Positions 24,029 to 34,558 of a stretch of 64,000 nucleotides of DNA are shown here, piece by piece. A program made the position numbers and the translations under genes. The notes beneath the pieces are model-generated. The model saw only the letters and a list, made by a program, of their open reading frames with translations, was not told the DNA's origin and did no database searches. This DNA is from Elgaria multicarinata webbii (Eukaryota > Chordata > Lepidosauria > Squamata > Anguidae), in assembly GCF_023053635.1 (NCBI RefSeq), contig NC_086172.1:121185681-121249680 (forward strand), read 5' to 3'. Within the stretch, counting starts at the first letter, position 1; each line of letters starts with the position of its first letter.

Positions 24029-27000
24029 GTGAGTGGCTGACATCTGACAACTGGGGTGGTGGGGAAGGCAGGTTTGAGGTCAAGTCTGCAGTTTGCGATT
24101 CTTATGGGTTGCTTACAGGCAGAGGCGGAGAGGGGGGTGGGACTGCTTTTGATGCCTTGTGGCAAGTTGTGGGAAAGGAGAGGCCATTGTTGTGCACCAT
24201 AGTGACTGCCTGTTCCTCCCATTATTACTGCAGACAAGGTGAAAAAAAACAGCTCGGATTGTGAGGAATGGCGCTGGGGGCCCTGTGTCCCCAACAGCAA
24301 AGACTGTGGCGTTGGCTTCCGTGAAGGGACTTGTAATGAAGAGAGCAAGAAGCTCAAGTGCAAGATCCCCTGCAACTGGAAGAAGGAATTTGGAGGTGAG
24401 CATGCGTCCAGTGGTGGGAGAAAATGGTGAGGCTTGGAGAATGACCCCCCGATCTTGACAGGGCCTTGCCAAGCCAACCAGGCAGTGGACCAACTTCCGG
24501 AGAATGTGCGGTTCTTTGTCCAGAATGGTCACAGGCGATTGGCATGTGCACTCTCTGTGTTGACTCATTGCTATCTTCGATGCAGTGTTGGTTGGCATTG
24601 TTTACAGTGAGTCTGCATATGGTAATCTGTTCATTCTGGTGCTGTCATATTATAGAAGCATATGCTGTGGCCTCTGAGTCAACTGAGCCTTCCCTAGAGA
24701 TAGGGCGTTGTGGTTTCTAGCAGTTGTCATTCTTTTAAAGTTTGGGAAGTTGCCTTATACCGAATCAGACCATGGGTCCATCTATCTGAGTACTGTCTAC
24801 TCTGAGTGGCAGCGGCTCTGCAGGGTTTCCAATGGGGTTATTTCATAGCCCTATGTGGAGTGGCCGGGGATTGAACCTGGGACCTCTTGCATGCACAAAA
24901 CGTGCTCTACTACTGAGCTATAAGTCTTTCTGTCTTATTTCCTATCAGAGAGACCCTCGGCTTCTTGGAGGCCAGTGGGATTCTGGTAGGGGATCTTAGA
25001 TCCAAAGGGTAAGAAAAATATAAAAAATAAGTCAATGGAAGTCAGTATAGGACGGAGTCCCTCTTATCAGGTTCCCACTGAAAATGCTTCCATCATTGGG
25101 AGCTAAAGTGCAGCTTCCACTTGCCTCCTAGTAGGAAACTGAATTACCTGGAGTGGTGCAGAATGGAAGACCGAGACCAGTATTCTGAGGTCCCGGACCA
25201 GAGGCAGGCAACCGTGTGCCTTTTAGATGTTTGGACTGCAACTCCCATCAGCCATTTATTTATTTATTACATTTCTATACCACCCAATAGCCAGAGCTAT
25301 TAAAATTAAAATTAAAAACATTCAAAGTATAAAACAACAGTTCAAAACCATAATATAAAATACAATATAAAAGCTCAACCAGATAAAAACAGCAGCAATG
25401 CAAAATTACAAATTTAAAACACCAAGTTAAAATTTATTTATAGACTGTTAAAATGCTGGAAAAATAAAAAGGTCTTCACCTGACATCTAAAGGCATATAA
25501 TGTAGATGCCAAGCGAACCTCCTTAGGGAGCTCATTCCACAGCCGGGGTGCCACAGCAGAGAAAGCCCTCCTCCTGATAGCCACCTGCCTCACTTCCTTT
25601 GGCAGGGGCTCGCAGAGAAGGACCCCTGAGGAGGACCTTAGGGTCCGGGCAGGTACATACGGGAGGAGGTGTTCCTTCAGATAGCCTGGCCCCAAGCCGT
25701 TTAGGGCTTTAAATGTCAATACCAGCACTCTGAATCGGGCCTGGACCTGGACTGGCAGCCAATGAAGCTGGAAAAGGACTGGCATGATGTAGTCTCGTCG
25801 GCCAGTCCCTGTTAATAGCCGTGCTGCCCTATTTTGTACCAGTTGAAGTTTCCGGACCGTTTTCAAAGGCAGCCCCACGTATAACGTATTGCAGTAATCC
25901 AAATGAGAGGTTATCAGAGCATGGATAACTGTAGCTAGGCTATCTCTGTCCAGATAAGGGCGCAGCTGGTATATCAGCCTAAGCTGATAAAAGGTGCTCT
26001 TTGCCACTGAGTTCACCTGTGCCTCAAGTGACAGTTCTGGATCCAAGAGCACCCCCAAACTATGGACCCGATCCTTTAGGGAGAGTGCAACCCCATCCAG
26101 GCCAGGGCAAACATCACCTCGACGGACAGATGAACCACCCGCTAACAGTACCTCCGTCTTGTCTGGATTGAGTCTCAGTTTGTTAGCCCTCATCCAGTCC
26201 ATTGCCGTGCCCAGGCAGTATGACCAGTGGCAAGGGATTATGGGGGGTTGTAGTTCCAAATATTTTGAGTGCACCAGATTGCCAACTCTCTCTTAGACCA
26301 ACAATACTCAACTTTGGGATCAAGGAGGATCCAAGAGGACAGAGGACAGTAGAGTCTAGAAAATAATGTGAAACGTTGGCTGGAAGTCCTGTACATTGGC
26401 TGGAAGTCTCGTATACTTAAGCCACTCTTCACCCATTCCCTTTGTCTCTTCCTCCATGTACTTGGTTGTTTCTGCTACATCCTTGTCACTTTCATGCTCC
26501 TCCCCTATTTAATTGCATTAAGAAATTAGGCTGCAACTCACTGGAGAGAGGTTTGCCCATCAATGCTAAGCTCACAGCTTCTTGCATTCTTTCATCATGG
26601 ATCCTTCCCAAAGTTGTTGCTGTTTTTAAAACCTCTGTTAGACTAGAAAATAGACCAGGATTATCTCTTTATGCTGTATATACGTTTATCCATGCTTCAG
26701 GTCCTTGGAATTTATCTATTTATTTGTTTAAAGCAGGGATGGGCATCCTGTGTCTGCCTCTGCCACCCCAAATTCCTCTTTCCACACCTCTCTTACTGTG
26801 CCTTTTTTTCCTTGGGCAGCCTATAACAGCCTTTTTGCCTCTCTGGCCCATCTGACTCAATGGTTTCCTCTCTGAAGGACTATATTATTGAGAGGGAAAC
26901 CATCGAGTATGGAGGGCCAGAGCATTTTTTGCACAGGAAATATTGTCATGATTCAAGGCAGTCAGTGTTAATGCTATCAATGGCTACTAGTCATGATGGT

Positions 27001-28040
27001 CATATATTACCACCCATATCAGAGGCAGTAGGCCTCTGAATATCAGTTGCTGGGAAACACAAGCAGGGAGGGGTGCTATTGCACTCATGTCCTGCTTAGA
27101 CTTTTCTTTGGCACATGTTGGCCACTGTGAGAACAGAATGCTGGGCTTGGTAGGCTTTTGGTCTGGTTCCGCATGGTGTTTCTTATGGTAGAACCATGGT
27201 AAATGCTCTTTGTGATCTTAGTGGTCTCACACTTAGGGCAATTGCTTGTGATGGGTACTATGTCGATCTAATGGCTCTTACCTTCTCTCCTAGCTGATTG
27301 CAAGTACAAGTTTGAGAGCTGGGGTGGCTGTGATTCTGCAACAGGCCTGAAGGCCCGTTCAGGCACTCTGAAGAAGGCCCTGTACAATGCCGAGTGCCAG
27401 GAAACTATTCAAGTGACTAAGCCCTGCTCTCCTAAGGCCAAGTCAAAATCCAAAGGTCAGTTCCAGTGATCAGAGTTCCTTTATCTTCTTTAACCTTGTC
27501 AGAAAAATATAACTGCTCCTGTGGGGTGATGTGAAAACCAGGGATGACCACATCTTGCCAGTGATGGCTGTATTTGTTATTCCTTAGGATTCCTGTTGCC
27601 TGAGGACAGTTCAGGCTCCTTATGAGCCCTATGCTTCGTCAGGTTCTGGATGCTTTGAGCAAAATTTACAAAACTAAGGCAGTGGACTATGGCTTTCATA
27701 ATGACCACAAGACACATCAGTGTAAAATTGGAGCCATAGACTTATGTGAGAGTAATGCTGCTCTTCCATGAGCTGGAAAAATCAGAACAGTTTTGCAGTT
27801 CACAAAAGAGGAACTATGATATTGTGTCATGCTGTGGCTGTGCCATTGCATGGCTCTCGCAAATAGACCACTCATATGAGTAGATGATTGGTCCTCAGAA
27901 AAGGGATTCTGACTCTTGGCCAAATATATTCCTATTTCAGTCTTGCCTAAAATGTCTGAATTTGGCCAAATACAAAGGTCTCCTCCTCCCCTTCAATTTT
28001 CTCTCTTGCTGGATTGTTGTGACCCAAAAAAGTGAAAAGG

Positions 28041-28086
<46 letters not shown>

Positions 28087-29330
28087 ATATCAACTTGGTA
28101 TGGTTTATAGTGCAAGTGTACAGTCATTCTTGCTGAGAGGTTGCTTGGTTCAGATACCGTACAACATCAGAAATGGTCATTGTGAAAATTCCACTGATGA
28201 TAACCCAAAAGCAACCTTCATTAAGACTAACTGAAATGTCTCAAAATAGTGGCCAAGAGTTAAAATTCATGATGACTCTTGAAACACTAAATCCTTTCTC
28301 TTCCTCTGCCTCTCTTTTTGTCATTTATGCTTTACGTCTTGCCTGAAAAGTGCTAGCTGACCCTTCCTCAGCCTGGTGCCCTCCAGAAAGTGTTGGACTG
28401 CGGTTCCTATTATTCCTGGCCAGTTTGGGGAAGGCTGAGCTAGGAGGATGCGAGACCTTGCTCACCACTTTGTGATGTTTCAGTTGTTCCTCATAAAGGT
28501 TATTACACTTCTGTTGCTTCTGCATCATTCTCTGTAATGCACCACTATGACTATCTGCCATTTTCTCAGTGATGATGCAGAAACTCTGGCCCGTGGGCTA
28601 AATTCAGCCCACTTGAGGTGCTAATCTGCTTCCCCAGATGGCCACGTCCTCTCTCCCCCAACCACTGAAGATTTCGAAGTTTCCCAGTTTTTGTGCAGTT
28701 TTCCCCTATTCTAGAAGATCGAAGTGCCTCTTTCTTAAATTATAAGTACTGGAGTCAGATTGGCACATGGACAGCTGGAGCTGATTCACTAGCTGAGCAT
28801 TTGTCTTCTGGGTGTATTCATTGGTCCTTGCTTTTTATAAGAAAACACTCCACGTGGTTCACGACCAGCCAGACTATGACAAGATTACAATTATATGATG
28901 CCACAGGTATTCAATCAAGCCTTCCCCAAGAGGAGCTGGCTGGGGAAGATGCGAGCTCTAGCACCAGCTTGGGGCACCAGCTTGGGGAAGTCTGTGTTAG
29001 AGGAACCCAAAGCCTGTAGTGTCTGTCCCACAGGGATTCACTTGGTCCAATGGCTGGTGGTCTGAGCCATCAACCAAGGGTAGGAGCTCCCCATCTGGAA
29101 GGCACGTGCTAGAACTGCTCGTGGCATCTATGGCAACGCAGCCAAAATATGAGTCAAGAAGCCAACGGTCAACTGGCAACTTCCAAGAGAGCTGGTAAAT
29201 GCCAGACTAGCACCGGCCGTGCCAAATCAAGTGAACTGGAGCATGTGGGGGCCTCCATGTGAAGTGCTGTACTAATGCTTTTCTACCTTCATTGTTTCAA
29301 ACAGCCAGAAAAGGAAAGGGGAAGGACTAG
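23950..29330 (+). CDS. MDK: midkine, heparin-binding growth factor (four coding exons)
   Basis: Coding exons 23950-24028, 24234-24395, 27294-27455 and 29305-29330 join in phase 1 at every junction and give 142 residues (human midkine has 143). Residues 1 to about 22 ([20 protein letters not shown]) form a signal peptide. The N-terminal domain has [21 protein letters not shown] and [10 protein letters not shown]; the C-terminal heparin-binding domain has [25 protein letters not shown] and VTKPC; the tail is Lys-rich (KARKGKGKD). All ten family cysteines are present, consistent with five disulfides. The family is secreted, binds heparan and chondroitin sulfate and receptors such as PTPRZ1, LRP1 and ALK, and acts in growth, repair and neural development. 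Pleiotrophin is the only close paralogue; the WKKEFGADC junction and tail favour midkine, as does the neighbouring CHRM4. All three internal introns are GT-AG. The initiator lies one base after the acceptor at 23948, so almost all 5' UTR must come from an upstream exon. Confidence 0.97.
24234..24395 (+). CDS. MDK: MDK coding exon 2 (N-terminal cysteine domain)
   Basis: Acceptor CCCATTATTACTGCAG; 162 bases with six cysteines (SSDC, GPC, KDC, GTC, LKC, IPC), ending at KKEFG plus one base; donor GTGAGC at 24396. Confidence 0.96.
24746..24932 (-). mobile_element. tRNA-derived SINE, second type, in an MDK intron
   Basis: On the - strand: AGCTCAGTAGTAGAGCACGT (A-box region), then GGTCCCAGGTTCAATCCCCG (B box) and a body ending in GTCTGATTCGGTATAAGGCA. 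Related copies: 55055-55203, 55547-55690 and 61737-61910. It differs from the Sauria-type SINE at 41608. Confidence 0.75.
25198..25255. mobile_element. left half of an ACTACAACTCCC-type MITE split by L2
   Basis: GGCAGGCAACCGTGTGCC, then TTTGGACTGCAACTCCCATC. The matching right half, with the complementary GGGTTGTAGTTCCAAATATT and CACCAGATTGCCAAC, lies at 26216-26290 on the far side of the L2 copy. Confidence 0.6.
25256..26215 (-). mobile_element. L2 LINE with intact C-terminal reverse transcriptase frame
   Basis: An L2-clade non-LTR element, 5'-truncated, in the large MDK intron (24396-27293) and antisense to MDK. The frame 26215 to 25438 reads [86 protein letters not shown] and the C-terminal [18 protein letters not shown], ending at FFQHFNSL. 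This is the region after the RT palm, so the catalytic Asp pair is absent. The uninterrupted frame of some 250 codons suggests a fairly recent copy. The A/T-rich 3' UTR to 25256 identifies the short fragments at 1717, 4918, 17187, 59359 and 63725 as L2 3' ends. The apparent ATG at 26274 lies in the neighbouring MITE. Confidence 0.93.
26216..26290. mobile_element. right half of the MITE split by L2
   Basis: ATGACCAGTGGCAAGGGATT, then GGGTTGTAGTTCCAAATATT and TGCACCAGATTGCCAACTC: the continuation of 25198-25255. Confidence 0.6.
26955..27190 (-). repeat. interspersed repeat (GGTCCATCTAGTCCAGCAT type), copy 4
   Basis: Read on the - strand it has the phrases of the copies at 8415 and 13001: CACAGTGGCCAACATG, CAGGACATGAGTGCAATAGC, CAGCAACTGATATTCAGAGG, CATCATGACTAGTAGCCATT. 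It lies about 100 bp upstream of MDK coding exon 3. Confidence 0.65.
27294..27455 (+). CDS. MDK: MDK coding exon 3 (heparin-binding domain)
   Basis: Acceptor CCTTCTCTCCTAG; 162 bases with four cysteines (DCKYK, GGCD, AECQ, KPCS), ending in a Lys/Ser-rich stretch; donor GTCAGT at 27456. Confidence 0.96.
28043..28084. repeat. (TG)n microsatellite in the last MDK intron
   Basis: About 21 uninterrupted TG dinucleotides. Confidence 0.95.
28366..28442. mobile_element. ACTACAACTCCC-type MITE fragment
   Basis: CAGCCTGGTGCCCTCCAGAA, GTGTTGGACTGCGGTTCCTA, TTCCTGGCCAG, TTTGGGGAAGGCTGAG: one arm plus the far terminus of the family. Confidence 0.55.
29305..29330 (+). CDS. MDK: MDK terminal coding exon (basic tail)
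   Basis: Acceptor TTGTTTCAAACAG followed by codons for ARKGKGKD and TAG at 29328-29330. The same tail ends human midkine (KGKGKD). Confidence 0.94.
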
Positions 29331-30011
29331 ACTGGTGGATAGAGCCCCACCACCTTCAGGGCATGGTGCCTGAACCCACTTGGACACACACCACTTGGAG
29401 CTGCAGCGTGGCCCCTCCCAGCTCGGCGATACTTTGCCAGATCCCACTCTTCTTCTGCCTCCACGACTTTGCCCTTAACTGAGATTCCATTTCTAATTGC
29501 TAGTTTTGTAGAGAGCAAGCCCACCCTGTCCTGAAGAAGGTGCCCTTTGCCTTCCCTTTAGCCTCTCCCACCTACCCCCTGCTCGTCCCCGGCCCCCTGT
29601 ATATGCACCCCTGTGTTCTTTGCTCTGGTTCGTTTCCCAGAATTCAACATGGTGTGTTTTGAGATGGGGCTATGCTGTGGCTAGAGTGATTCACCTTTGG
29701 GATCCTTGGTCAAAGCCAAATGGTCTTTTGGCACATCTCTTTGCAAACTTAGCAATGCTTGCAATTTCCCCAGTGCGGCTTTGTCTTCCCATAGCCAAAG
29801 CTCTAAATTTAAACTACCCAAGAAAACTGTTTCAGGGAATGTATTGGGGTGGGGTGGGGTGGAGGAGGAGTTACAAGGGGTGGAAAGCCCCATGTACACC
29901 TTGCCTTCCTAATTAAGGGTAGTGTGTGCAGTAGGAAGATTTTGACTTTTTGGGTGTCCTTTTATCCCCCCATCTCAGCTTTACAAGGGATGACATCTGT
30001 GCCTACTTCCC

Positions 30012-30014
30012 GTG

Positions 30015-30054
<40 letters not shown>
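30012..30054. repeat. (TG)n microsatellite in the MDK 3' UTR
   Basis: A TG repeat with one TT interruption; transcribed if the 3' UTR extends to 30371. Confidence 0.9.
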
Positions 30055-30370
30055 CATGCGTGCCTTCCTCATCTCTCTCCAATACATGCTTGTTCATAAG
30101 TCGTCTGTCCACCTGGGGAGGGGTGTGTGCACATGGGTGTAAACACCATGAGCTGATTTTGCTTGGTCTTTTGCCAAAAAAAATCCACACCTTACATCCC
30201 CTTCAGCATCCAAGAAAGAATCTCCCCAGAGTTAATGAGCATTGTTTTTTGTTCCATCAGTATGTCCTCATTCCTCTTTGTCTGTATTCTTGCTGGGACG
30301 CTGTGGCCTTCCCTTCCTTTACTGGTGCTGGGTAAGCCCTTTCTGCTTTTTACAATTTTCCCCCTTTTCC

Positions 30371-30376
30371 AATAAA
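30371..30376 (+). terminator. MDK: polyadenylation signal AATAAA for MDK
   Basis: Canonical hexamer about 1.04 kb after the stop codon; no other AATAAA was seen between. Confidence 0.6.
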
Positions 30377-30395
30377 AGTCTTTTTATGAAAACAA

Positions 30396-31339
30396 TCCTT
30401 TCGGGTCCTATTTCTGTATCAGGAGCAACGAGTCTCATGAACTAGGGAAGGGCTGGTGGTGTGAGGGGATTACTGGGACACATTGGCTCCAGTTGCTACT
30501 GTGGGAGGGAGCGTAAGAGTCTCAGTGAGGTGTCACTGCAGGAATATCTACACTTCATGCTTGACAACACTCCGTATGCCAGGAACAATCTGACAGACAT
30601 TGACTGGAGGGGCAGGGCAGGGCGGTTTGCTGTCCGTTCAGATTTCCCTGGTGCATTTTTTAGGCCGAGACAGAGTGAGGCACACTTGACATTAAGATAT
30701 TAAAAACGACTGCTTCAGGCAAGGTGAGGATAAATGCAGGGTCTGCCTGCCAAAAAGAGCTAGAATGAGATGGTGTCAAGTTCCAGATACCTGTCAGTTT
30801 CCCAGAATCAAATGGCTTGTCATGGAAAGTGTAACAGGGACATTTTCTCAGACATCACCAGATAGAGGCAGCCATGCTTGGGTTAAAGACAAGGTGCAGA
30901 ATTAACCAAGGGGGTGAGACAACAGGGCCCTTGCCTAAAACAGGATTGTAGGTGTCTCCCTGAGTAAATTTCTTTACAAGTTACTTGAAGTTGCTCGCTT
31001 CCTGTAGGCCTGCTTGAAACCAGTTCTGGGGCAAGATGTCACAAAAGGCAGCCACTCAAAAGAAGCATGCTTGGAGCAAGGCTCATCTAGGTCCAAGTCC
31101 ATCTATGGAGGCTTTTTTCCAGTTCAATAGCTGTGTTTATTCTTTACAGAGCTCTTTAAGAAGACAACACAGGTAGGTCCAGGTCCGGTTGCCAGTGACA
31201 AATAATACCTTCTAGGCAAACAAGGAAGGAAGCATTTGTCGACTGGAGGAGAGTTTATTCTTTCAGGTACTGATTGTGCCAAAACCAACCAACGGGAATG
31301 TGTGGGCAGTGGACGGCTGTGGATGGTAGTCTTTTACTG
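30396..31339. other. intergenic, nothing recognised
   Basis: Sequence between the MDK 3' end and CR1 copy C, without a recognisable gene or repeat. The last part (31236-31339) opens into the CR1 frame and creates a spurious N-terminus there. Confidence 0.5.
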
Positions 31340-33106
31340 TGTGAGTAGTAAAAGACAGAGGAAAGAAATGGTGGTTCAACTGCTTAATGAGGATGGCAAA
31401 TTGATAACAGATGACAAAGAAAAGGCTGAAGTGCTCAATTCCTACTTTGCCTCAGTCTTCTCCCAAAAGCGGGTCTATGACCCCCCTGGAAAAAGTGAAG
31501 CAGAAGTTGAGGGGGCAGGATTGCAGTTTGAGATTGATAAACAAATGGTCAAAGAACACCTAATTTCCTTGAATGAGTTCAAATCTCCAGGGCCCGATGA
31601 ACTGCATCCTAGAGTAATGAAGGAGCTAGCAGAAGAACTCTCAGAACCTTTGTCTATTATCTTTGCAAAATCATGGAAGACGGGTGAGGTGCCGGATGAC
31701 TGGAGGAGGGCTAACGTTGTCCCTATCTTCAAAAAGGGCAAAAAGGAGGAACCTGGGAACTACAGACCAGTCAGTCTGACATCCATCCCTGGGAAAATTC
31801 TGGAGCAGATTATAAAGAAGTCAATCTGTAAACACCTTGAAATCAATGCGGTGATCACTAGAAGCCAACATGGATTTGTCAGGAACAAGTCCTGTCAGAC
31901 TAATTTGAACTCATTTTTTGATCGGGTAACCTCCCTTGTGGACTGTGGGAATGCTGTGGATGTCATATATCTTGACTTCAGCAAAGCTTTTGACAAAGTG
32001 CCCCATGATATTCTGATTAACAAACTAGCTAAAAGTGGGCTAGATGGAACAACTATTAGGTGGATTCACAGTTGGCTACAGAATCGGACTCAAAGAGTAC
32101 TTATTGATGGAACCTTCTCAAACTGGGGAGAGGCAACAAGTGGGGTACCGCAGGGCTCAGTCCTGGGCCCAGTGCTCTTCAACATTTTTATTAATGATTT
32201 GGACGAGGAGGTGCAGGGAACGCTTATTACATTTGCAGATGACACAAAATTGGGAGGGATAGCTAATACCCTGGAGGACAGAAACAAACTTCAAAGTGAT
32301 CTTGATAGGCTGGAGTGCTGGGCTGAAAACAACAAGATGAAATTTAATAGGGATAAATGCCAAGTTCTACATCTATAAAATAGAAACCAAAGGCACAGCT
32401 ACAAGATGGGGGATACTTGGCTCAGCAATACTACAAAAGAGAAGGATCTTGGAATTGTTGTAGATCACAAGCTGAATATGAGCCAACAGTGCGATATGGC
32501 TGCAAGAAAGGCAAATGCTATTTTGGGCTGCATTAATAGAATTATAGCTTCCAAATCACGTGAGGTACTGGTTCCTCTCTATTCGGCCCTGGTTAGGCCT
32601 CATCTAGAGTATTGCGTCCAGTTCTGGGCTCCACAATTCAAGAAGGACGCAGACAAGCTGCAGCGTGTTCAGAGGGGGACAACCAGGATGATCAGGGGTC
32701 TGGAAACAAAGCCCTATGAAGAGAGACTGAAAGAACTGGGCATGTTTAGCCTGGAGAAGAGAAGATTGAGGGGAGACATGATAGCACTCTTCAAATACTT
32801 AAAAGGTTGTCACACAGAGGAGGGCCAGGATCTCTTCTCGATCCTCCCAGAGTGCAGGACACGGAATAACGGGCTCAAGTTAAAGGAAACCAGATTCCAG
32901 CTGGACATCAGGAAAACTTCCTGACTATTAGAGCAGTACGACAATGGAATTAGTTGCCTGGTGAGGTTGTGGGCCTTCAAGAGGCAGCTGGACAACCATC
33001 TGTCAGGGATGCTTTAGGGTGGATTCCTGCATTGAGCAGGGGGTTGGATTTGATGGCCTTGTAGGCCCCTTCCAACTCTGCTATTCTATGATTCTATGAT
33101 GTTTTG
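31340..33106 (+). mobile_element. CR1 LINE copy C, 5'-truncated
   Basis: Homology to copy B starts abruptly at VSSKRQRKEMVVQ (31340). It keeps the reverse transcriptase with KSPGPDELHPRV, NYRPVSLTSIPGK, YLDFSKAFDKVPHD, GVPQGSVLGPVLF and FADDTKL. Breaks relative to copy B: a TAA at 32376-32378 where B reads Gly, one A lost in the homopolymer near 32914, and a short deletion near the C-terminus before AFKRQLDNHLSGML. The 3' end has ATTCTATGATTCTATG. About 35 codons of unrelated flanking DNA are open in frame at the 5' side and are not part of the element. Confidence 0.95.
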
Positions 33107-34335
33107 TGGACTAGTAACATGCATATATTTATGTAGTTGTCCTAATATGCCTCAGAGCAGAACCCACCTTTCAACTTAAAGTGTTAAGAAATCATCCAGG
33201 ATATCCAATTCAACCTGCCCTGGACAAAGAGACTAGAAAAAACTTCTCTATTTGATGTTGAGAAAATTGGCAGCAAACAGGTTATCAGCCCTGTATTTTT
33301 GCCACTTTGTCTTTCATTGGTCATTAGTTCAACCATGCAACACTCACCCCTGTACATCAAATCACATTGTCAACTTTTAAGAAAGATGGTATGAATTTTA
33401 TTTCAGAGGGTCAGTGCTCCACTACTGAATTATTTACTTACAGATGTACTTTGATACCACCTTTTTATATATAACAAATAAATGCCTGCAAGTTTGCCCC
33501 TTATTCTCACAGCAATAACCCTCCATTTTGTGAACTGCTGTTTTTAAGGCCGATTTAATCCCCCTCTCATGCATCTTCCTTGTCTTTTGTTTAAAGTAAG
33601 CATTACCTTATTCCTCATACTCTCCTTACAGCAATGGGACTACTTTCACCATAGTGGAAACCAGTTATTAGGGCTGGGTTAATGCTAGTGGCTTTCAGTT
33701 AACTCAAGGCATCTGGTGTCACTTAATTAAGCTCGTCCACTCCACCACTACAAACACTTATGAAAGCAGTGGTGAAAATATGACTTAATATTTTACCAGC
33801 TGCTCCCTGGATTCCTTCAGCCCATTTCTGACCCGAGACGTTTTCACGTTACTATCACTCAAAGGGGAGGGACGGGTTGGCTTAATGAGTCCTTTGCCAT
33901 GTTTCTAAAATGTATCACATTGTATTACTTTTTCCACAGAACCCACAATATAAACACATAAAAACGAAATAAAAATAACAATAAAATGCAATCATTTGTG
34001 GTAAGTAAGCAGATACAGGTCCTGGAAACAGAAAATGGATTCAGTTTGTGAAGGCCTGAAGTTCAACAGCTCTGTTTGCTATAAGTGAGGCGGTCACCTC
34101 AGACAGCTGGTTTTGGTTGATATGAAAAGGCAGAAAATTGTTAGTTATTTGATATGCTATTACTGTGTTTTTACTGCCAGGGAGGGGAAAGAGGTCCTCG
34201 TGGGTTTTCTTCCGCAGGTGCAAAATATCTGTGTCTGGCCTTAGGTACTCTGTACATTGACTTCTGGGGAGGGTCAGCATTTGCTGCTCTCTCTCAGGCA
34301 GCAAAATATCATGAGGCTGCCTTGAGTCCCACTGT
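33107..34335. other. intergenic, nothing recognised
   Basis: A+T-rich sequence between MDK and CHRM4 without a gene or a repeat family that I can name. Confidence 0.5.
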
Positions 34336-34558
34336 GGCCTAATCTACACCAAGCAGGATATTGCACTATGAAAGAGTTATATGAAAGGCAGGAGCCACGC
34401 TACTGCTTTATAGCAGTATTGAAGTGCACTGACAACTGTTGGGGCCCATTGACACATACCATATAACGCTTTCATACTGGTATATCTTGCTAGGTGTGGC
34501 TCCTGCCTTTTATATAACTCTTTCATAGTGCAATATCTTGCTTGGTGTAGATTAGGCC
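34336..34558. mobile_element. palindromic MITE, GGCC-terminal family, copy 2
   Basis: Starts GGCCTAATCTACACCAAGCA, GGATATTGCACTATGAAAG and ends with its near-perfect reverse complement (CTTTCATAGTGCAATATCTT ... GTAGATTAGGCC). It has the cleanest arms of the three copies. No clear target duplication. Confidence 0.85.

Larger units (their letters stand above)
29331..30395 (+). other. MDK: MDK 3' UTR (about 1 kb)
   Basis: Follows the TAG at 29328. The first AATAAA I find is at 30371-30376, followed by T/GT-rich sequence, so the transcript probably ends near 30390-30400. It contains a (TG)n tract at 30012-30054. The extent is inferred from the signal only. Confidence 0.6.

Noticed and set aside
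23701-24477. 258-codon - strand frame over the first MDK coding exons
   Set aside because: Antisense to two coding exons and an intron of MDK, without its own domain; a shadow frame.
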